Positions 8,214 to 16,670 of a DNA stretch of 64,000 bases are shown here, piece by piece. The stretch's first letter is position 1, and each line of letters opens with the position of its first letter. A program made the translations under genes and the position numbers. The stretch covers positions 62,001 through 126,000 of the forward strand of contig JBKJPX010000009.1 in NCBI GenBank assembly GCA_046594215.1, given 5' to 3'. Origin of the DNA: Panacagrimonas sp046594215 (GTDB lineage: Bacteria > Pseudomonadota > Gammaproteobacteria > Nevskiales > Nevskiaceae). The notes below the pieces were generated by a model. That model ran no database searches and was not told where the DNA came from. It saw only the letters and a list, made by a program, of their open reading frames with translations.

Positions 8214-9371
8214 TCAGAGTCCGATCAGTACTTTGGCCAGCACGTTCTTCTGGATTTCGTTGCTGCCGCCGTAGATGGTGCAGGCGCGCAGGAAGTTGTA
8301 GCGCGTGGAGGCCGCGCGGTAGACCGGGTCACCGCCCAGCTCGTCCTCCTGCCAGGGCAGGGCCGCGAGTCCGCCGAACTCGAGCTGCAGTTCGGAGATG
8401 GCCTGCTGCAGCTCGGTGCCCTTGATCTTCAGCCCCGAGGATTCGGCGCCCGGCTGCTGGCCGCGGGCGATACGGTCGAGCGTACGCAGGTTGGTGTACT
8501 CGAGCGCGACGAGATCCACCTCGAGCTCCGTGATGCGGCGCTTCACGTGCGGATTGTCCGTGAGCGCGGGGTCGCGTGCGACCGTGTCCTTGAGCCAGGA
8601 GAGCTGGCGACGGCTGTCGCCGACGGCGGCGATGCCCGTGCGCTCGTGCGTGAGCAGGAACTTCGCGATGGTCCAGCCCTGCCCTTCTTCACCCACGAGG
8701 TTCTCCGCCGGCACCTCGACGTCGGTGAAGAAGACCTCGTTGAGGTGGTGGTGGCCGTCGATCGTGATGATCGGCCGCACTTCCAGCCCCTTGCTCTTCA
8801 TGTCGATGAGCAGGAAGGAGATGCCCTGCTGCTTGGAGCCGTCGCTGCTGGTGCGGACTAGGCAGAAGATCATGTCGGCCCAATGCGCCTGCGTGGTCCA
8901 GATCTTCTGGCCGTTGACGATGTACTTGTCGCCGCGTCGCACGGCCTGCGTCTTGAGGCTGGCGAGGTCCGATCCCGAACCGGGCTCGGAGTAACCCTGG
9001 CACCAGGCCTCCTCTGCCTTCACGATCTTCGGCAGGTAGCGCTGCTGCTGCGCGGGTGTGCCGAACTTCATCAGCACGGGCCCGAGCATCATCACGCCGA
9101 AGGGTCCTACCGAAGGCGCGCCGGCGCGGGCGCGCTCGTCGTCGAAGATGTCGCGCTGCACCGCGGTGAAGCCGGGGCCGCCGAATTCCTTGGGCCAGCT
9201 CCAGGCCAGCCAGCCGTTCGAGGCCAGCCGGCGCTCCCAGTCGAACTGCGTGTCCTTGCCGACGCGCATGCCGGTGGCGATACCACTGGGATCGCGAGGG
9301 GCATTGGCCTCCATCCACACACGCACGTTTTCTCGGAATGCCTGGTCTTCGGGCGAGTAATCGAAATTCAC
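8214..9371 (-). CDS. Acyl-CoA dehydrogenase family protein (long-chain/sterol type)
   Basis: A 385-residue FAD enzyme with the complete motif set: WCQGYSEPGSGSDLASLKT in the beta domain, GQKIWTTQAHWADM, EVFFTDVEVPAENLVGEEGQGW and a C-terminal CTIYGGSNEIQKNVLAK. This pattern fits dehydrogenases acting on bulky CoA thioesters. The start is a GTG at 9371 with GGAG 7 nt upstream. It is the first gene of the unit dehydrogenase-dehydrogenase-Rieske-PaaX, so the promoter should be in 9372-9629, shared with the divergent enoyl-CoA hydratase gene. Confidence 0.9.
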   Translation of the reverse strand: MNFDYSPEDQAFRENVRVWMEANAPRDPSGIATGMRVGKDTQFDWERRLASNGWLAWSWPKEFGGPGFTAVQRDIFDDERARAGAPSVGPFGVMMLGPVLMKFGTPAQQQRYLPKIVKAEEAWCQGYSEPGSGSDLASLKTQAVRRGDKYIVNGQKIWTTQAHWADMIFCLVRTSSDGSKQQGISFLLIDMKSKGLEVRPIITIDGHHHLNEVFFTDVEVPAENLVGEEGQGWTIAKFLLTHERTGIAAVGDSRRQLSWLKDTVARDPALTDNPHVKRRITELEVDLVALEYTNLRTLDRIARGQQPGAESSGLKIKGTELQQAISELQLEFGGLAALPWQEDELGGDPVYRAASTRYNFLRACTIYGGSNEIQKNVLAKVLIGL

Positions 9372-9443
9372 GGTCAGTCTCCGGTCCTACGGGTCCAGGA
9401 GCGGTGGGAACACCCGCTCACTTCGAAACAAAGGTCGTTCAAA

Positions 9444-9544
9444 CCCGCCTGTACATCCCCAGTAGCCCGCGAGCGAAGCGCTGGGCGTCCCGGGAGCCGT
9501 GAGCGCAGCGAGCGGCTTACCGAAGGACCGGGGGGACAGGCGGG
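9444..9544. repeat. Nested inverted repeat in divergent promoter region
   Basis: The ends form a perfect 9-bp inverted repeat (CCCGCCTGT at 9444-9452 and ACAGGCGGG at 9536-9544). Inside are smaller hairpin-forming blocks, including AGCCG...CGGCT around a GAGCGCAGCGAG core. The element is 101 bp long, GC-rich and non-coding. It sits between the divergent acyl-CoA dehydrogenase and enoyl-CoA hydratase genes. The same GAGCGCAGCGAG core occurs in the hairpin element that interrupts the SDR gene near 30.3 kb. It may be a REP-like repeat or a long operator. Confidence 0.5.
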
Positions 9545-9629
9545 AGATGTCACGGGACGAGACATTACTGGGATCACCGGCATTTGTCATGGCGTGTAAT
9601 ATCGCCGCGCGATCTCCCGAGGAAACGCC

Positions 9630-10418
9630 ATGTCGGAAATCTCCACTTCCACCGTCCTGATCGAGCGCCGCGCGCCCCTGCTCATCGTCACGATCAACCG
9701 GCCGGAGGTCCGCAACTGCGTGGACCGACCGACCGCCGACGCGCTTGCGGCGGCCTTCCGCAGCTTCGATACCGATCCCGAGCTGCACGTGGCGATCCTC
9801 ACAGGCGCCGACGGCCATTTCTGCGCGGGCGCAGACCTGAAGGCGATCTCCAGCCAGGTGCTGGGCCGATCGAACCGCCTCGAACCCGATGGCGATGGCC
9901 CCATGGGCCCGACGCGATTCCAGCTGAGCAAGCCCGTGATCGCGGCGGTGGCCGGTTACTGCGTGGCCGGCGGCATCGAGCTGGCGTCGTGGTGCGACCT
10001 GCGCGTGGCCGACGAGACCGCCGTGTTCGGCGTGTTCTGCCGACGCTTCGGCGTACCGCTGATCGACGGCGGCACCGTGCGGCTGCCACGCCTGATCGGC
10101 ATGTCGCGCGCGCTCGACATGATTCTCACCGGCCGGCCGGTTGACGCACGCGAGGCCTACGGCATGGGCCTGGCCAACCGGCTCGCGCCGCGCGGGCAGG
10201 CGCTGGTCGTCGCCGAGAAGCTGGCGCTGGAGATCGCGTCCTTCCCCCAGGCTTGCATGCGCGGCGACCGCCGCAGCGCCTACGAGCAGTGGGGATACGA
10301 CGAGCCCGAGGCGATCGCCAACGAGTTCGTGCACGGCACCGCGACGCTGCGCTCGGGTGAAACCGTCTCCGGCGCAACGCGTTTCAAGGACGGCGCAGGC
10401 CGTCACGGCAAGTTCTGA
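9630..10418 (+). CDS. Enoyl-CoA hydratase/isomerase family protein
   Basis: A 262-residue crotonase-fold protein. The oxyanion-hole segments are HFCAGADLKAI and VAGYCVAGGIELASWCDLRVADE. The second catalytic acid region reads FGVPLIDGGTVRLPRLIG. It probably hydrates or isomerises an enoyl-CoA in beta-oxidation-like catabolism. AGGA lies 6 nt before the ATG. It is divergent from the dehydrogenase-Rieske-PaaX unit and followed after 17 bp by an AidB-like dehydrogenase gene, so the two are probably co-transcribed. Confidence 0.88.
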   Translation: MSEISTSTVLIERRAPLLIVTINRPEVRNCVDRPTADALAAAFRSFDTDPELHVAILTGADGHFCAGADLKAISSQVLGRSNRLEPDGDGPMGPTRFQLSKPVIAAVAGYCVAGGIELASWCDLRVADETAVFGVFCRRFGVPLIDGGTVRLPRLIGMSRALDMILTGRPVDAREAYGMGLANRLAPRGQALVVAEKLALEIASFPQACMRGDRRSAYEQWGYDEPEAIANEFVHGTATLRSGETVSGATRFKDGAGRHGKF

Positions 10419-10435
10419 TCGAGAGGTGGCGCGCC

Positions 10436-12082
10436 ATGTCCCACACAAGTTCCTTCGTCACGCACGAGGTCACCAACCAGGCGCCGCCGATCGGGCACTA
10501 CGACAGCTTCACGACCGACCGTGCGCTGCGCGACGCCGTGCAGCGCGAAGGCGGCGGCTGGGCCGAGGCGCATCTGAAGGCCTTCGGCTCCGTGGCCGGT
10601 GGCGAGTTGATGGACCTGGGCTACACCGCCAACGAGAACGGACCGAAGCTGCGCAGCTTCGATCGCTATGGCCATCGCATCGACGAGATCGAGTTCCATC
10701 CCGCGTATCACCGCGTGATGCAGCTGGGCATGCAGCACGGTGTGCACGCCTTCGCGTGGCGGCACGCGGACCGACCGGGTGCGCACGTCGCGCGCGCCGC
10801 GATCAGCTACCTGCATTCGCAGGCCGAGGCCGGCACCGGCTGCCCGTTGACGATGACGCACTCGGCCGTTCCGGCCCTGCGCTACGCGCCGGAACTCGCG
10901 CGCGACTGGATCCCGCGCATCACCGCGCTCGAGTACGACCCGCGCGTCCTGCCGTTCGAGCAGAAGACCGCCTGCACCATCGGCATGGGCATGACCGAGA
11001 AGCAGGGCGGATCGGATGTGCGCGCGAATACGACGCGCGCGGTGCGGCAGGCCGACGGTAGTTACGAGATCGTGGGCCACAAGTGGTTTTTCTCTGCGCC
11101 GATGTGCGACGCCTGGCTGGTGCTGGCCTACCTCGACGCCGGCCTCACCTGCTTCCTGATGCCCAAGCTGCGACCGGACGGCTCGCGCAACGCCATCCGC
11201 ATCCAGCGCCTGAAGGACAAGCTCGGCGATCGCAGCAACGCCTCCTCGGAAGTGGAGTTTCTCGGCGCGTACGCGCAGCGCGTCGGCGACGAGGGTCGCG
11301 GCGTCGCGACGATCCTCGAGATGGTCTCGCTCACGCGCCTCGACTGCATGATCGGGTCCGCCGCGCTGATGCGGCAGGCCACCGTGCAGGCGCTGCACCA
11401 CACGCGCCACCGCAGCGCGTTCGGCAAGACGCTGGCAGGGCAGCCGCTGATGCAGAACGTCCTCGCGGATCTCGCGCTTGAATCCGAGGCCGCGATCGCG
11501 CTGACGATGCGCGTGGCGCGTGCCGTCGATGCGAGCGGCCGCGACAAGGGCGAGGCCGCGTTCGCGCGCATCGCCACCGCGATCGGCAAGTACTGGGTCT
11601 GCAAGCGCACGCCCACGCTCGTCAACGAGGCACAGGAATGCCTCGGTGGCCTCGGTTACGTCGAGGAGAGCAACCTGCCGCGGCTGTACCGGCAGGCGCC
11701 GCTGAACTCGATCTGGGAAGGCAGCGGCAACATCCAGTGCCTCGACGTGCTGCGCGCGCTGAACAAGGAGCCCGACACGCGCGAGGCGTTGTTCGCCGAA
11801 CTGCTCACCGTGCGCGGACAGGACGCTGCGCTCGACAACGAGGTGCACTGGCTCAATGAGGCCCTGTCCGATCGCACGACGCTGGAAGTGCGAAGCCGCA
11901 TGGTCGTCGAGCGCACCGCGCTCGCACTGCAGGCCGCGATCCTGCTCCGCGCGGGCAACGACGACGTGGCGCGCAGCTTCTGCAGCTCGCGTCTGGGCGG
12001 GGAGCATGGCCTCGCCTTTGGCACGCTGTCGTCGGACGTTCCGATGGCGGCGCTGATCGCACGTGCGTCGACCGCTTCCTGA
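10436..12082 (+). CDS. AidB-like acyl-CoA dehydrogenase
   Basis: A 548-residue protein, matching the length of E. coli AidB and of isovaleryl-CoA dehydrogenase-like members rather than the ~380 residues of classic acyl-CoA dehydrogenases. Diagnostic stretches are GCPLTMTHSAVPALR, MTEKQGGSDVRANTT, HKWFFSAPMCDAWLVLA, HHTRHRSAFGKTL and PLNSIWEGSGNIQCLDVLRAL, all typical of AidB. AidB binds FAD and DNA and is linked to alkylation protection, but proteins of this type in catabolic operons may be true dehydrogenases. Its position after an enoyl-CoA hydratase gene favours a metabolic role; I cannot decide from sequence. Confidence 0.86.
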   Translation: MSHTSSFVTHEVTNQAPPIGHYDSFTTDRALRDAVQREGGGWAEAHLKAFGSVAGGELMDLGYTANENGPKLRSFDRYGHRIDEIEFHPAYHRVMQLGMQHGVHAFAWRHADRPGAHVARAAISYLHSQAEAGTGCPLTMTHSAVPALRYAPELARDWIPRITALEYDPRVLPFEQKTACTIGMGMTEKQGGSDVRANTTRAVRQADGSYEIVGHKWFFSAPMCDAWLVLAYLDAGLTCFLMPKLRPDGSRNAIRIQRLKDKLGDRSNASSEVEFLGAYAQRVGDEGRGVATILEMVSLTRLDCMIGSAALMRQATVQALHHTRHRSAFGKTLAGQPLMQNVLADLALESEAAIALTMRVARAVDASGRDKGEAAFARIATAIGKYWVCKRTPTLVNEAQECLGGLGYVEESNLPRLYRQAPLNSIWEGSGNIQCLDVLRALNKEPDTREALFAELLTVRGQDAALDNEVHWLNEALSDRTTLEVRSRMVVERTALALQAAILLRAGNDDVARSFCSSRLGGEHGLAFGTLSSDVPMAALIARASTAS

Positions 12083-12169
12083 GACCCGCAGCCAATGCGC
12101 CAGATCAATGGCGCGGGCGGTTCCTCAGACGGTTCTCCATCGCGTTTGACCTGGCGTCCTCGCGCTCCT

Positions 12170-12193
12170 ATATTCACCCTTATGGGTGAATAT
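12170..12193. promoter_or_regulatory. Perfect 10-bp inverted repeat over the ArsR-type start codon
   Basis: ATATTCACCC and GGGTGAATAT are separated by TTAT, and the G of the start codon of the downstream regulator is the first base of the right arm. The dyad is AT-richer than its surroundings and has the size of an ArsR/GntR-type operator. It probably mediates autorepression. No ribosome binding site precedes the start codon, so the message may be leaderless. Confidence 0.65.
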
Positions 12194-12544
12194 GAATCCG
12201 CGCAGCAGCTCGACGCCGTGTTCGGCGCAATGGCCGACGCCACGCGCCGCGCGATCCTGGCCCGCCTCGCAGAATCGGATGCACGCGTCACCGAGATCGC
12301 CGGAGATTTCACGATCTCGCTCAATTCCACCTCTAAGCACATCCGTATGCTCGAGCGCGCGGGTCTCGTGCGACGCTCGGTTCGCGGGCGAGACCACGTG
12401 CTTTCGCTCGACGCGAAGCAGATGGAGAACGCTGCGAAGTGGATTGAGCGCTACCAGCCCTTCTGGGAAAACCGCCTCGCGTCGCTCGACGCCTTCGTGG
12501 CGCGCAAGCGCGCCGCGACCAAAGTCAGGAATAGAAGCCGATGA
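12182..12544 (+). CDS. ArsR-type winged-helix transcriptional regulator
   Basis: A 120-residue winged-helix protein. The pattern FGAMADATRRAILARLAE, then SLNSTSKHIRMLERAGLVRRSVRGRDHVLSL, is that of the metal-independent ArsR subgroup that is usually paired with an SRPBCC/AHSA1 protein. The start at 12182 follows the conserved N-terminal spacing of the family; a longer frame reaches back to 12095 but lacks family support. No Shine-Dalgarno sequence is visible, and a perfect inverted repeat covers the start codon, suggesting autorepression and a leaderless transcript. Its stop overlaps the next start (ATGA), so it is coupled to the SRPBCC gene. Confidence 0.88.
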   Translation: MGEYESAQQLDAVFGAMADATRRAILARLAESDARVTEIAGDFTISLNSTSKHIRMLERAGLVRRSVRGRDHVLSLDAKQMENAAKWIERYQPFWENRLASLDAFVARKRAATKVRNRSR

Positions 12545-12990
12545 ACATGCCAACCGCCGAGCAACAGGCCGTCGTGTGCGTGCGCCGCGAGATCGCGGCC
12601 AGTGCCGACGAGATCTTCGATGCCTGGCTCGATCCCGAGAGCCTCGCCGACTGGATGCGGCCAGGACAGATCCTGCGCACCACCGCCAAGGTCGACGCGC
12701 GTGTGGGCGGAGGCTTCGAGGTCCTGATGCATCGCGAGCAGGACTCCCTGCTCCACACCGGCACGTATCGCGTCATCGACCGGCCGCGACGCCTGCAGTT
12801 CACGTGGATATCTCCGGCGACGGAACAGCGCGAAAGCCTGGTCACGGTGGACTTCCTCGCGCGCGGCGAAGACCGCACCGAGGTGCGCCTGACCCACGAG
12901 CAGCTGCCGCAGACCGAGGAAACCCGGTCCTCGCACGCCGAGGGCTGGACGATGGCCCTCGAGCGCCTCGTCGGGCTTTACGCGCACTGA
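12541..12990 (+). CDS. SRPBCC (AHSA1-like) domain protein
   Basis: A 149-residue START/Bet v1-like protein. The N-terminal VRREIAASADEIFDAWLDPESLADWM, the central GGGFEVLMHREQDSLLHTGTY and the C-terminal HAEGWTMALERLVGLY are typical of the AHSA1 family, which binds hydrophobic ligands in a helix-grip pocket. It overlaps the ArsR-type regulator gene by four bases. Such ArsR-SRPBCC pairs are widespread but their ligand is usually unknown. Confidence 0.87.
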   Translation: MNMPTAEQQAVVCVRREIAASADEIFDAWLDPESLADWMRPGQILRTTAKVDARVGGGFEVLMHREQDSLLHTGTYRVIDRPRRLQFTWISPATEQRESLVTVDFLARGEDRTEVRLTHEQLPQTEETRSSHAEGWTMALERLVGLYAH

Positions 12991-13035
12991 CCCCTGCATC
13001 CCCTTCGAACAAGAGCAGACCCAACGGAGATCGAC

Positions 13036-13692
13036 ATGAGCATCACCCTGACCGCATTCAAGTGGGTTCCGCCTTTCGCCCAGGGCCTCGTGCGAGACCT
13101 GCGCGTCCGCTGGGCGCTGGAGGAAGCGGGCCTTGCCTACAAGGAGCGCCTGATCGGCCAGGAAGACCAGAACACGAAGGCCTACCGCGAGCAGCAGCCC
13201 TTTGGACAGGTTCCGGTCTACGAGGAGGACGGCCTCGTGCTGTTCGAATCCGGTGCGATCCTGCTGCACATCGCCGAGCGCAGCGAGGTGCTGATGCCCG
13301 GCGATGCGAACGGACGTGAACGCGCGCGGGCCTGGGTTTTCGCTGCATTGAACAGCATCGAGCCGCCCGTGCAGAACCTTGTCGCGATCGACCTGTTCTA
13401 TGCGAACGACGAGTGGGCCAAGCTGCGCCGGCCCGGCGCGAACGACTTTCTCGACAACCGCCTGAAGTCGCTTTCGACCTGGATGGAAGGGCGCGAGTAC
13501 CTGGAGGAGACGTTCACCGCAGGCGACCTGATGATGGTCACCGTGCTGCGACTGCTGCGGCACACGGAAATTCTTGTAAAGCAGCACCCGCTGCTCGAGG
13601 CCCATCGCCTGCGCTGCGAGGCGCGGCCTGCGTTCAAGAAGGCTTTGGCCGACCAGATGGCCGCGTTCGAGAAGAACGCGCCGCCCAAGTAA
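13036..13692 (+). CDS. Glutathione S-transferase family protein
   Basis: A 218-residue protein with an N-terminal thioredoxin-like domain: TAFKWVPPFAQGLVRDLRVRWALEEAG, then FGQVPVYEEDGLVLFESGAILLHIAE, where the Val-Pro and Glu-Ser pair bind glutathione. The C-terminal helical domain contains FTAGDLMMVTVLRLLR, the N-capping box typical of the fold. GGAG lies 6 nt before the ATG. It follows the ArsR-SRPBCC pair by 45 bp and may be in the same transcript, which would fit a detoxification cassette. Substrate unknown. Confidence 0.88.
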   Translation: MSITLTAFKWVPPFAQGLVRDLRVRWALEEAGLAYKERLIGQEDQNTKAYREQQPFGQVPVYEEDGLVLFESGAILLHIAERSEVLMPGDANGRERARAWVFAALNSIEPPVQNLVAIDLFYANDEWAKLRRPGANDFLDNRLKSLSTWMEGREYLEETFTAGDLMMVTVLRLLRHTEILVKQHPLLEAHRLRCEARPAFKKALADQMAAFEKNAPPK

Positions 13693-13751
13693 TGCGAGAA
13701 ACGCGCACGCGTGTCATCCGCCACGAGGCGATGACGTGCGCGTTTCGCACG

Positions 13752-14483
13752 CTACGGGCTGACCGCATCCGCCAGCGCGCGCAGCAACCGGGCCCCATCG
13801 CCGCGCCACGCGCTGCCGTGCATGCAGGCCATCGTGCCGGGGCTGGCGGCGGCGAGTTTCTCGAGCAGCGAGCGCGTCTGCGTGCCGTGCGCGTAGTAGT
13901 CCATCACGTGGCGAAAGCCCTCGCTCGGGCCGAGGATGTCGCTCTCGGTGAACGGCGGATTGTCGGAGCCGGGCTGCGTGAACAGGTCGCCGCAGAGCAG
14001 GGTGCGGGTCTTCTCATCCATCAGGTATCCGCACTCCCAGCCGTGCGGCAGGTGCGGCGCATCGAACCACTTCACCGTGCGGCCGCCGAGGCTCAAGGTC
14101 TCGCCATCCATCATCGGACGCGGTGCGCGGTCGGCGAGGTCGAACACCGACGTCATCGCCGCGATGTTGCCGCACAACGGCATCGCGTTCGGCGCCGTCG
14201 CCAGCCATTCATTTAGCGATCCGCACTCGTCGGCCTCGACATGCGAGAAGCCGACGTAACGCAGCCGTTCCACCGGCATCACGCTGGCCACCGCCTCGCG
14301 CACGAGCTCGAACATCTTGCGCGGCCCGGTGTGGAACAGCAGGGGCTCATCGTCGAGCACGAGGTACTGGTTGAACGAGAACCCGCCCGCGCCGTTGGGG
14401 AACTGGAACGGCGTGTTGATGCGGTAGATGCCTTCCGCGATCTCGTGGACGTTGGTGCCGGACTGCCGGTTGGTGACGGTCAT
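13752..14483 (-). CDS. MBL-fold / flavodiiron-type oxygen-binding domain protein
   Basis: A 243-residue metallo-beta-lactamase-fold protein. The metal motif reads HVEADECGSLNEW, i.e. His-x-Glu-x-Asp, the pattern of the diiron (ODP) domain of flavodiiron proteins rather than the His-x-His-x-Asp-His of hydrolases. The residue that is normally His after Asp is Glu here. Further ligands appear in DAPHLPHGWECGYL, LLCGDLF and ACMHGSAW. No flavodoxin domain is attached. The start at 14483 follows the family N-terminus; an open frame continues upstream without a better start. It could be a stand-alone diiron oxygen/NO-reactive domain or a diverged hydrolase. Confidence 0.75.
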   Translation of the reverse strand: MTVTNRQSGTNVHEIAEGIYRINTPFQFPNGAGGFSFNQYLVLDDEPLLFHTGPRKMFELVREAVASVMPVERLRYVGFSHVEADECGSLNEWLATAPNAMPLCGNIAAMTSVFDLADRAPRPMMDGETLSLGGRTVKWFDAPHLPHGWECGYLMDEKTRTLLCGDLFTQPGSDNPPFTESDILGPSEGFRHVMDYYAHGTQTRSLLEKLAAASPGTMACMHGSAWRGDGARLLRALADAVSP

Positions 14484-14559
14484 TGCGAGAACTCCGTGCG
14501 CGCCTGGCGCCTGTGTCGAAGGTGGAAGAGAGCCTAGCTCCGAACGCGTCGCCGCGCGA

Positions 14560-15750
14560 TCACGTCCTGGTGGCCGGCTTCGGCGCCTGCCCCGTGCGTT
14601 CCAGGCAAACGTCGTGGCGCTGCTGCACGCGTTGGGCGAACCACTCGGTGGTGAGCTGGCGCGTGATCTTGGGGCTTTCGAGCTGGATCCGGGGAACAAC
14701 CGCACGCGGAAGCGCATGGCCTTCGAGCTCCTCGGCGAGCTCGAACACCTTTTCGTACAGGTCGGTCCGCGCGAACTTCTCGCCGCGCCCGCGCTCAAGG
14801 TCGTCGCGAATGTCGGACTCGTCGAGCTTCAGGCGCTTGCCCAGGGTGCGCGCCGCCAGTTCGGTACTTCCCGGCGCGTCACCTGGGCTGCCGTCGGGCC
14901 TGACGAGGTCGCCGTCGAGGTCCAGCGGAACGCCCGAAGCCAGACTCAGCGCGCTCTGGAACGCGGCATTGCGGCTCGCGTAATGACCGGCGTTGAAGTC
15001 TGCGAAGCGGAACAGCGGTCGGTCGTAGTCCACCGCGTAGTCGAGCAGGTGCGCGATCCCGAAGTACAGGCCACCGCGCCGCGTGAAGACTTCGCGGCGC
15101 AGCGTGGTGTTCTCGATCGGGTATGGATACGGGTGCTCGCCGGCATAGGCCTGCGCGAAGGTGACGCTCACCTGCATCGGGCCGCCGGTCCGCACCGGGT
15201 TGCGGGCGGCCAGCATCTTCTGGCCGCCCGGCAGCACGCCGATCAGGTCCTCGAAGATCTGGCTCAGCTCGCCCTCGGTGCGCGCCGCGTCGAGCCGCCG
15301 CGCGTAGCTGCGCCCGTCCGGCGAAGGCAACCGCAGCAAGGTGTGCACGACGCGTGACGGCAGGCCCATGCGACCGGCGCGCGTCTCGATCTCGCGCCAA
15401 GCCACGGTCGACAGGCCCGGTACGACCGGATCGACCTGGAAGCTGCTCTCCTGGTCCGCGATCGCGACGGCCGAGCAGATGCTCTCCGGCGTCACCGGCA
15501 GGTTCATGGACGCGAAGGCCGCGTACATGTCCACCGACCATCCGTCGCGATCCTGTACGTGCGGCGGCAGAGACCGCGCGATCAGTGCGCGTGCCTTGGT
15601 GGGACTCAGCGGCTCAGCCTCGGGCTTGCGCGCCCCCGCGCAAGCGCCCAGCACGAGTGCGAGCACGACGACGCAGGCCTGGCAAAAAAATACCGACGCC
15701 GGTGCAGGACGCCCGATCCTTTCGGCGGGAGCCCGCACCGGCTCGCTCAC
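14560..15750 (-). CDS. DUF1615 family lipoprotein
   Basis: A 396-residue protein with a lipoprotein signal: a hydrophobic stretch ending LVLGACAGA, with Cys as the likely lipidated residue at about position 37. The mature part has the DUF1615 pattern, including SICSAVAIADQESSFQVDP, a lysozyme-like segment with a candidate catalytic Glu, GGPMQVSVTFAQAYAGE and YFGIAHLLDY. It may be a peptidoglycan-active outer-membrane lipoprotein; activity is not established. The start is a GTG at 15750 overlapping the ctaB stop as GTGA, an overlap type repeated twice more in this operon. An in-frame extension to 15873 looks spurious. Confidence 0.8.
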   Translation of the reverse strand: MSEPVRAPAERIGRPAPASVFFCQACVVVLALVLGACAGARKPEAEPLSPTKARALIARSLPPHVQDRDGWSVDMYAAFASMNLPVTPESICSAVAIADQESSFQVDPVVPGLSTVAWREIETRAGRMGLPSRVVHTLLRLPSPDGRSYARRLDAARTEGELSQIFEDLIGVLPGGQKMLAARNPVRTGGPMQVSVTFAQAYAGEHPYPYPIENTTLRREVFTRRGGLYFGIAHLLDYAVDYDRPLFRFADFNAGHYASRNAAFQSALSLASGVPLDLDGDLVRPDGSPGDAPGSTELAARTLGKRLKLDESDIRDDLERGRGEKFARTDLYEKVFELAEELEGHALPRAVVPRIQLESPKITRQLTTEWFAQRVQQRHDVCLERTGQAPKPATRT

Positions 15751-16670
15751 GACCGGATCAGCTCGACGATGGAGCCGAGGTAATGGTCGACGAGCAGCAC
15801 CGTGAAGAGGCCCATCAGGTAGACGATCGAGTAGCCGAAAGTCTTCATCGGCAGACCCGGCACCGGCTTCCACTTCAGGCGGATCGCGTAGCTCAGGAAC
15901 TGGCCGCCGAGCAGCAGCGCGCCCACCAGGTACAGCAGGCCGCTCATGCCGGTGGCATACGGCAGCACCGTCACCGCGACCAGCAGCACCGTGTAGAGCA
16001 GCACCTGGGTCTTTGTGAACTCGATGCCGTGGGTGACCGGCAGCATGGGAATGTCGGCCTTGGCGTATTCGTCGCGCCGCTCAATGGCCAGCGCCCAGAA
16101 GTGCGGCGGCGTCCAGATGAAGATGATCAGGAACAGGATCAGCGCGTGCGCGTGGACCTCGCCCGTCACCGCCACCCAGCCCAGCAGCGGCGGCGCGGCG
16201 CCGGCGGCGCCGCCGATCACGATGTTCTGCGGCGTGGCGCGCTTGAGGTACAGCGTGTAGATGCCGGCGTAGCCGATCAGCGTGAACTGCGTGAGCCACG
16301 CGGTCAGCGGATTGACCAGGAACCACAGGATCACGAACCCGGCCAGACCCAGCACGGTGGCGAAGGCGATGGACTCGGTCATCCCCAGCGCACCCGTCAC
16401 CAGCGGGCGGCCACAGGTGCGCGCCATGTTGCGGTCGATGTTGCGATCGATGATCTGGTTCACCGCGGCGGCGCTGGCCGCCTGCAAGGCGATGCCAACG
16501 GTTCCCCACAGTAGCGCGCCGATCGGCGGCATGCCGGGCACCGCGAGGAACATGCCGACGATCGCGGTGAACACGATCAGCATGACCACGCGCGGCTTGC
16601 ACAGCTCGTAGTAGTCGTACGCGCGACTGCGATGCTCGAGCGTGGCCACGGCGACAGGCGTGGCGCTCAC
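15747..16670 (-). CDS. ctaB: Protoheme IX farnesyltransferase (heme O synthase)
   Basis: A 307-residue polytopic membrane prenyltransferase of the UbiA superfamily that adds a farnesyl group to heme B to make heme O. The two Mg-pyrophosphate motifs are visible: AVNQIIDRNIDRNM (Asn-x3-Asp-x3-Asp) and ERRDEYAKADIPMLP (Tyr-x2-Lys-x2-Asp). About nine hydrophobic helices follow. I take the GTG at 16670, which overlaps the ctaA stop as GTGA; an ATG at 16700 in the same frame is possible. It works with CtaA, encoded directly upstream, to supply heme A for the aa3 oxidase encoded at 19.5-24.3 kb. Confidence 0.95.
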   Translation of the reverse strand: MSATPVAVATLEHRSRAYDYYELCKPRVVMLIVFTAIVGMFLAVPGMPPIGALLWGTVGIALQAASAAAVNQIIDRNIDRNMARTCGRPLVTGALGMTESIAFATVLGLAGFVILWFLVNPLTAWLTQFTLIGYAGIYTLYLKRATPQNIVIGGAAGAAPPLLGWVAVTGEVHAHALILFLIIFIWTPPHFWALAIERRDEYAKADIPMLPVTHGIEFTKTQVLLYTVLLVAVTVLPYATGMSGLLYLVGALLLGGQFLSYAIRLKWKPVPGLPMKTFGYSIVYLMGLFTVLLVDHYLGSIVELIRS

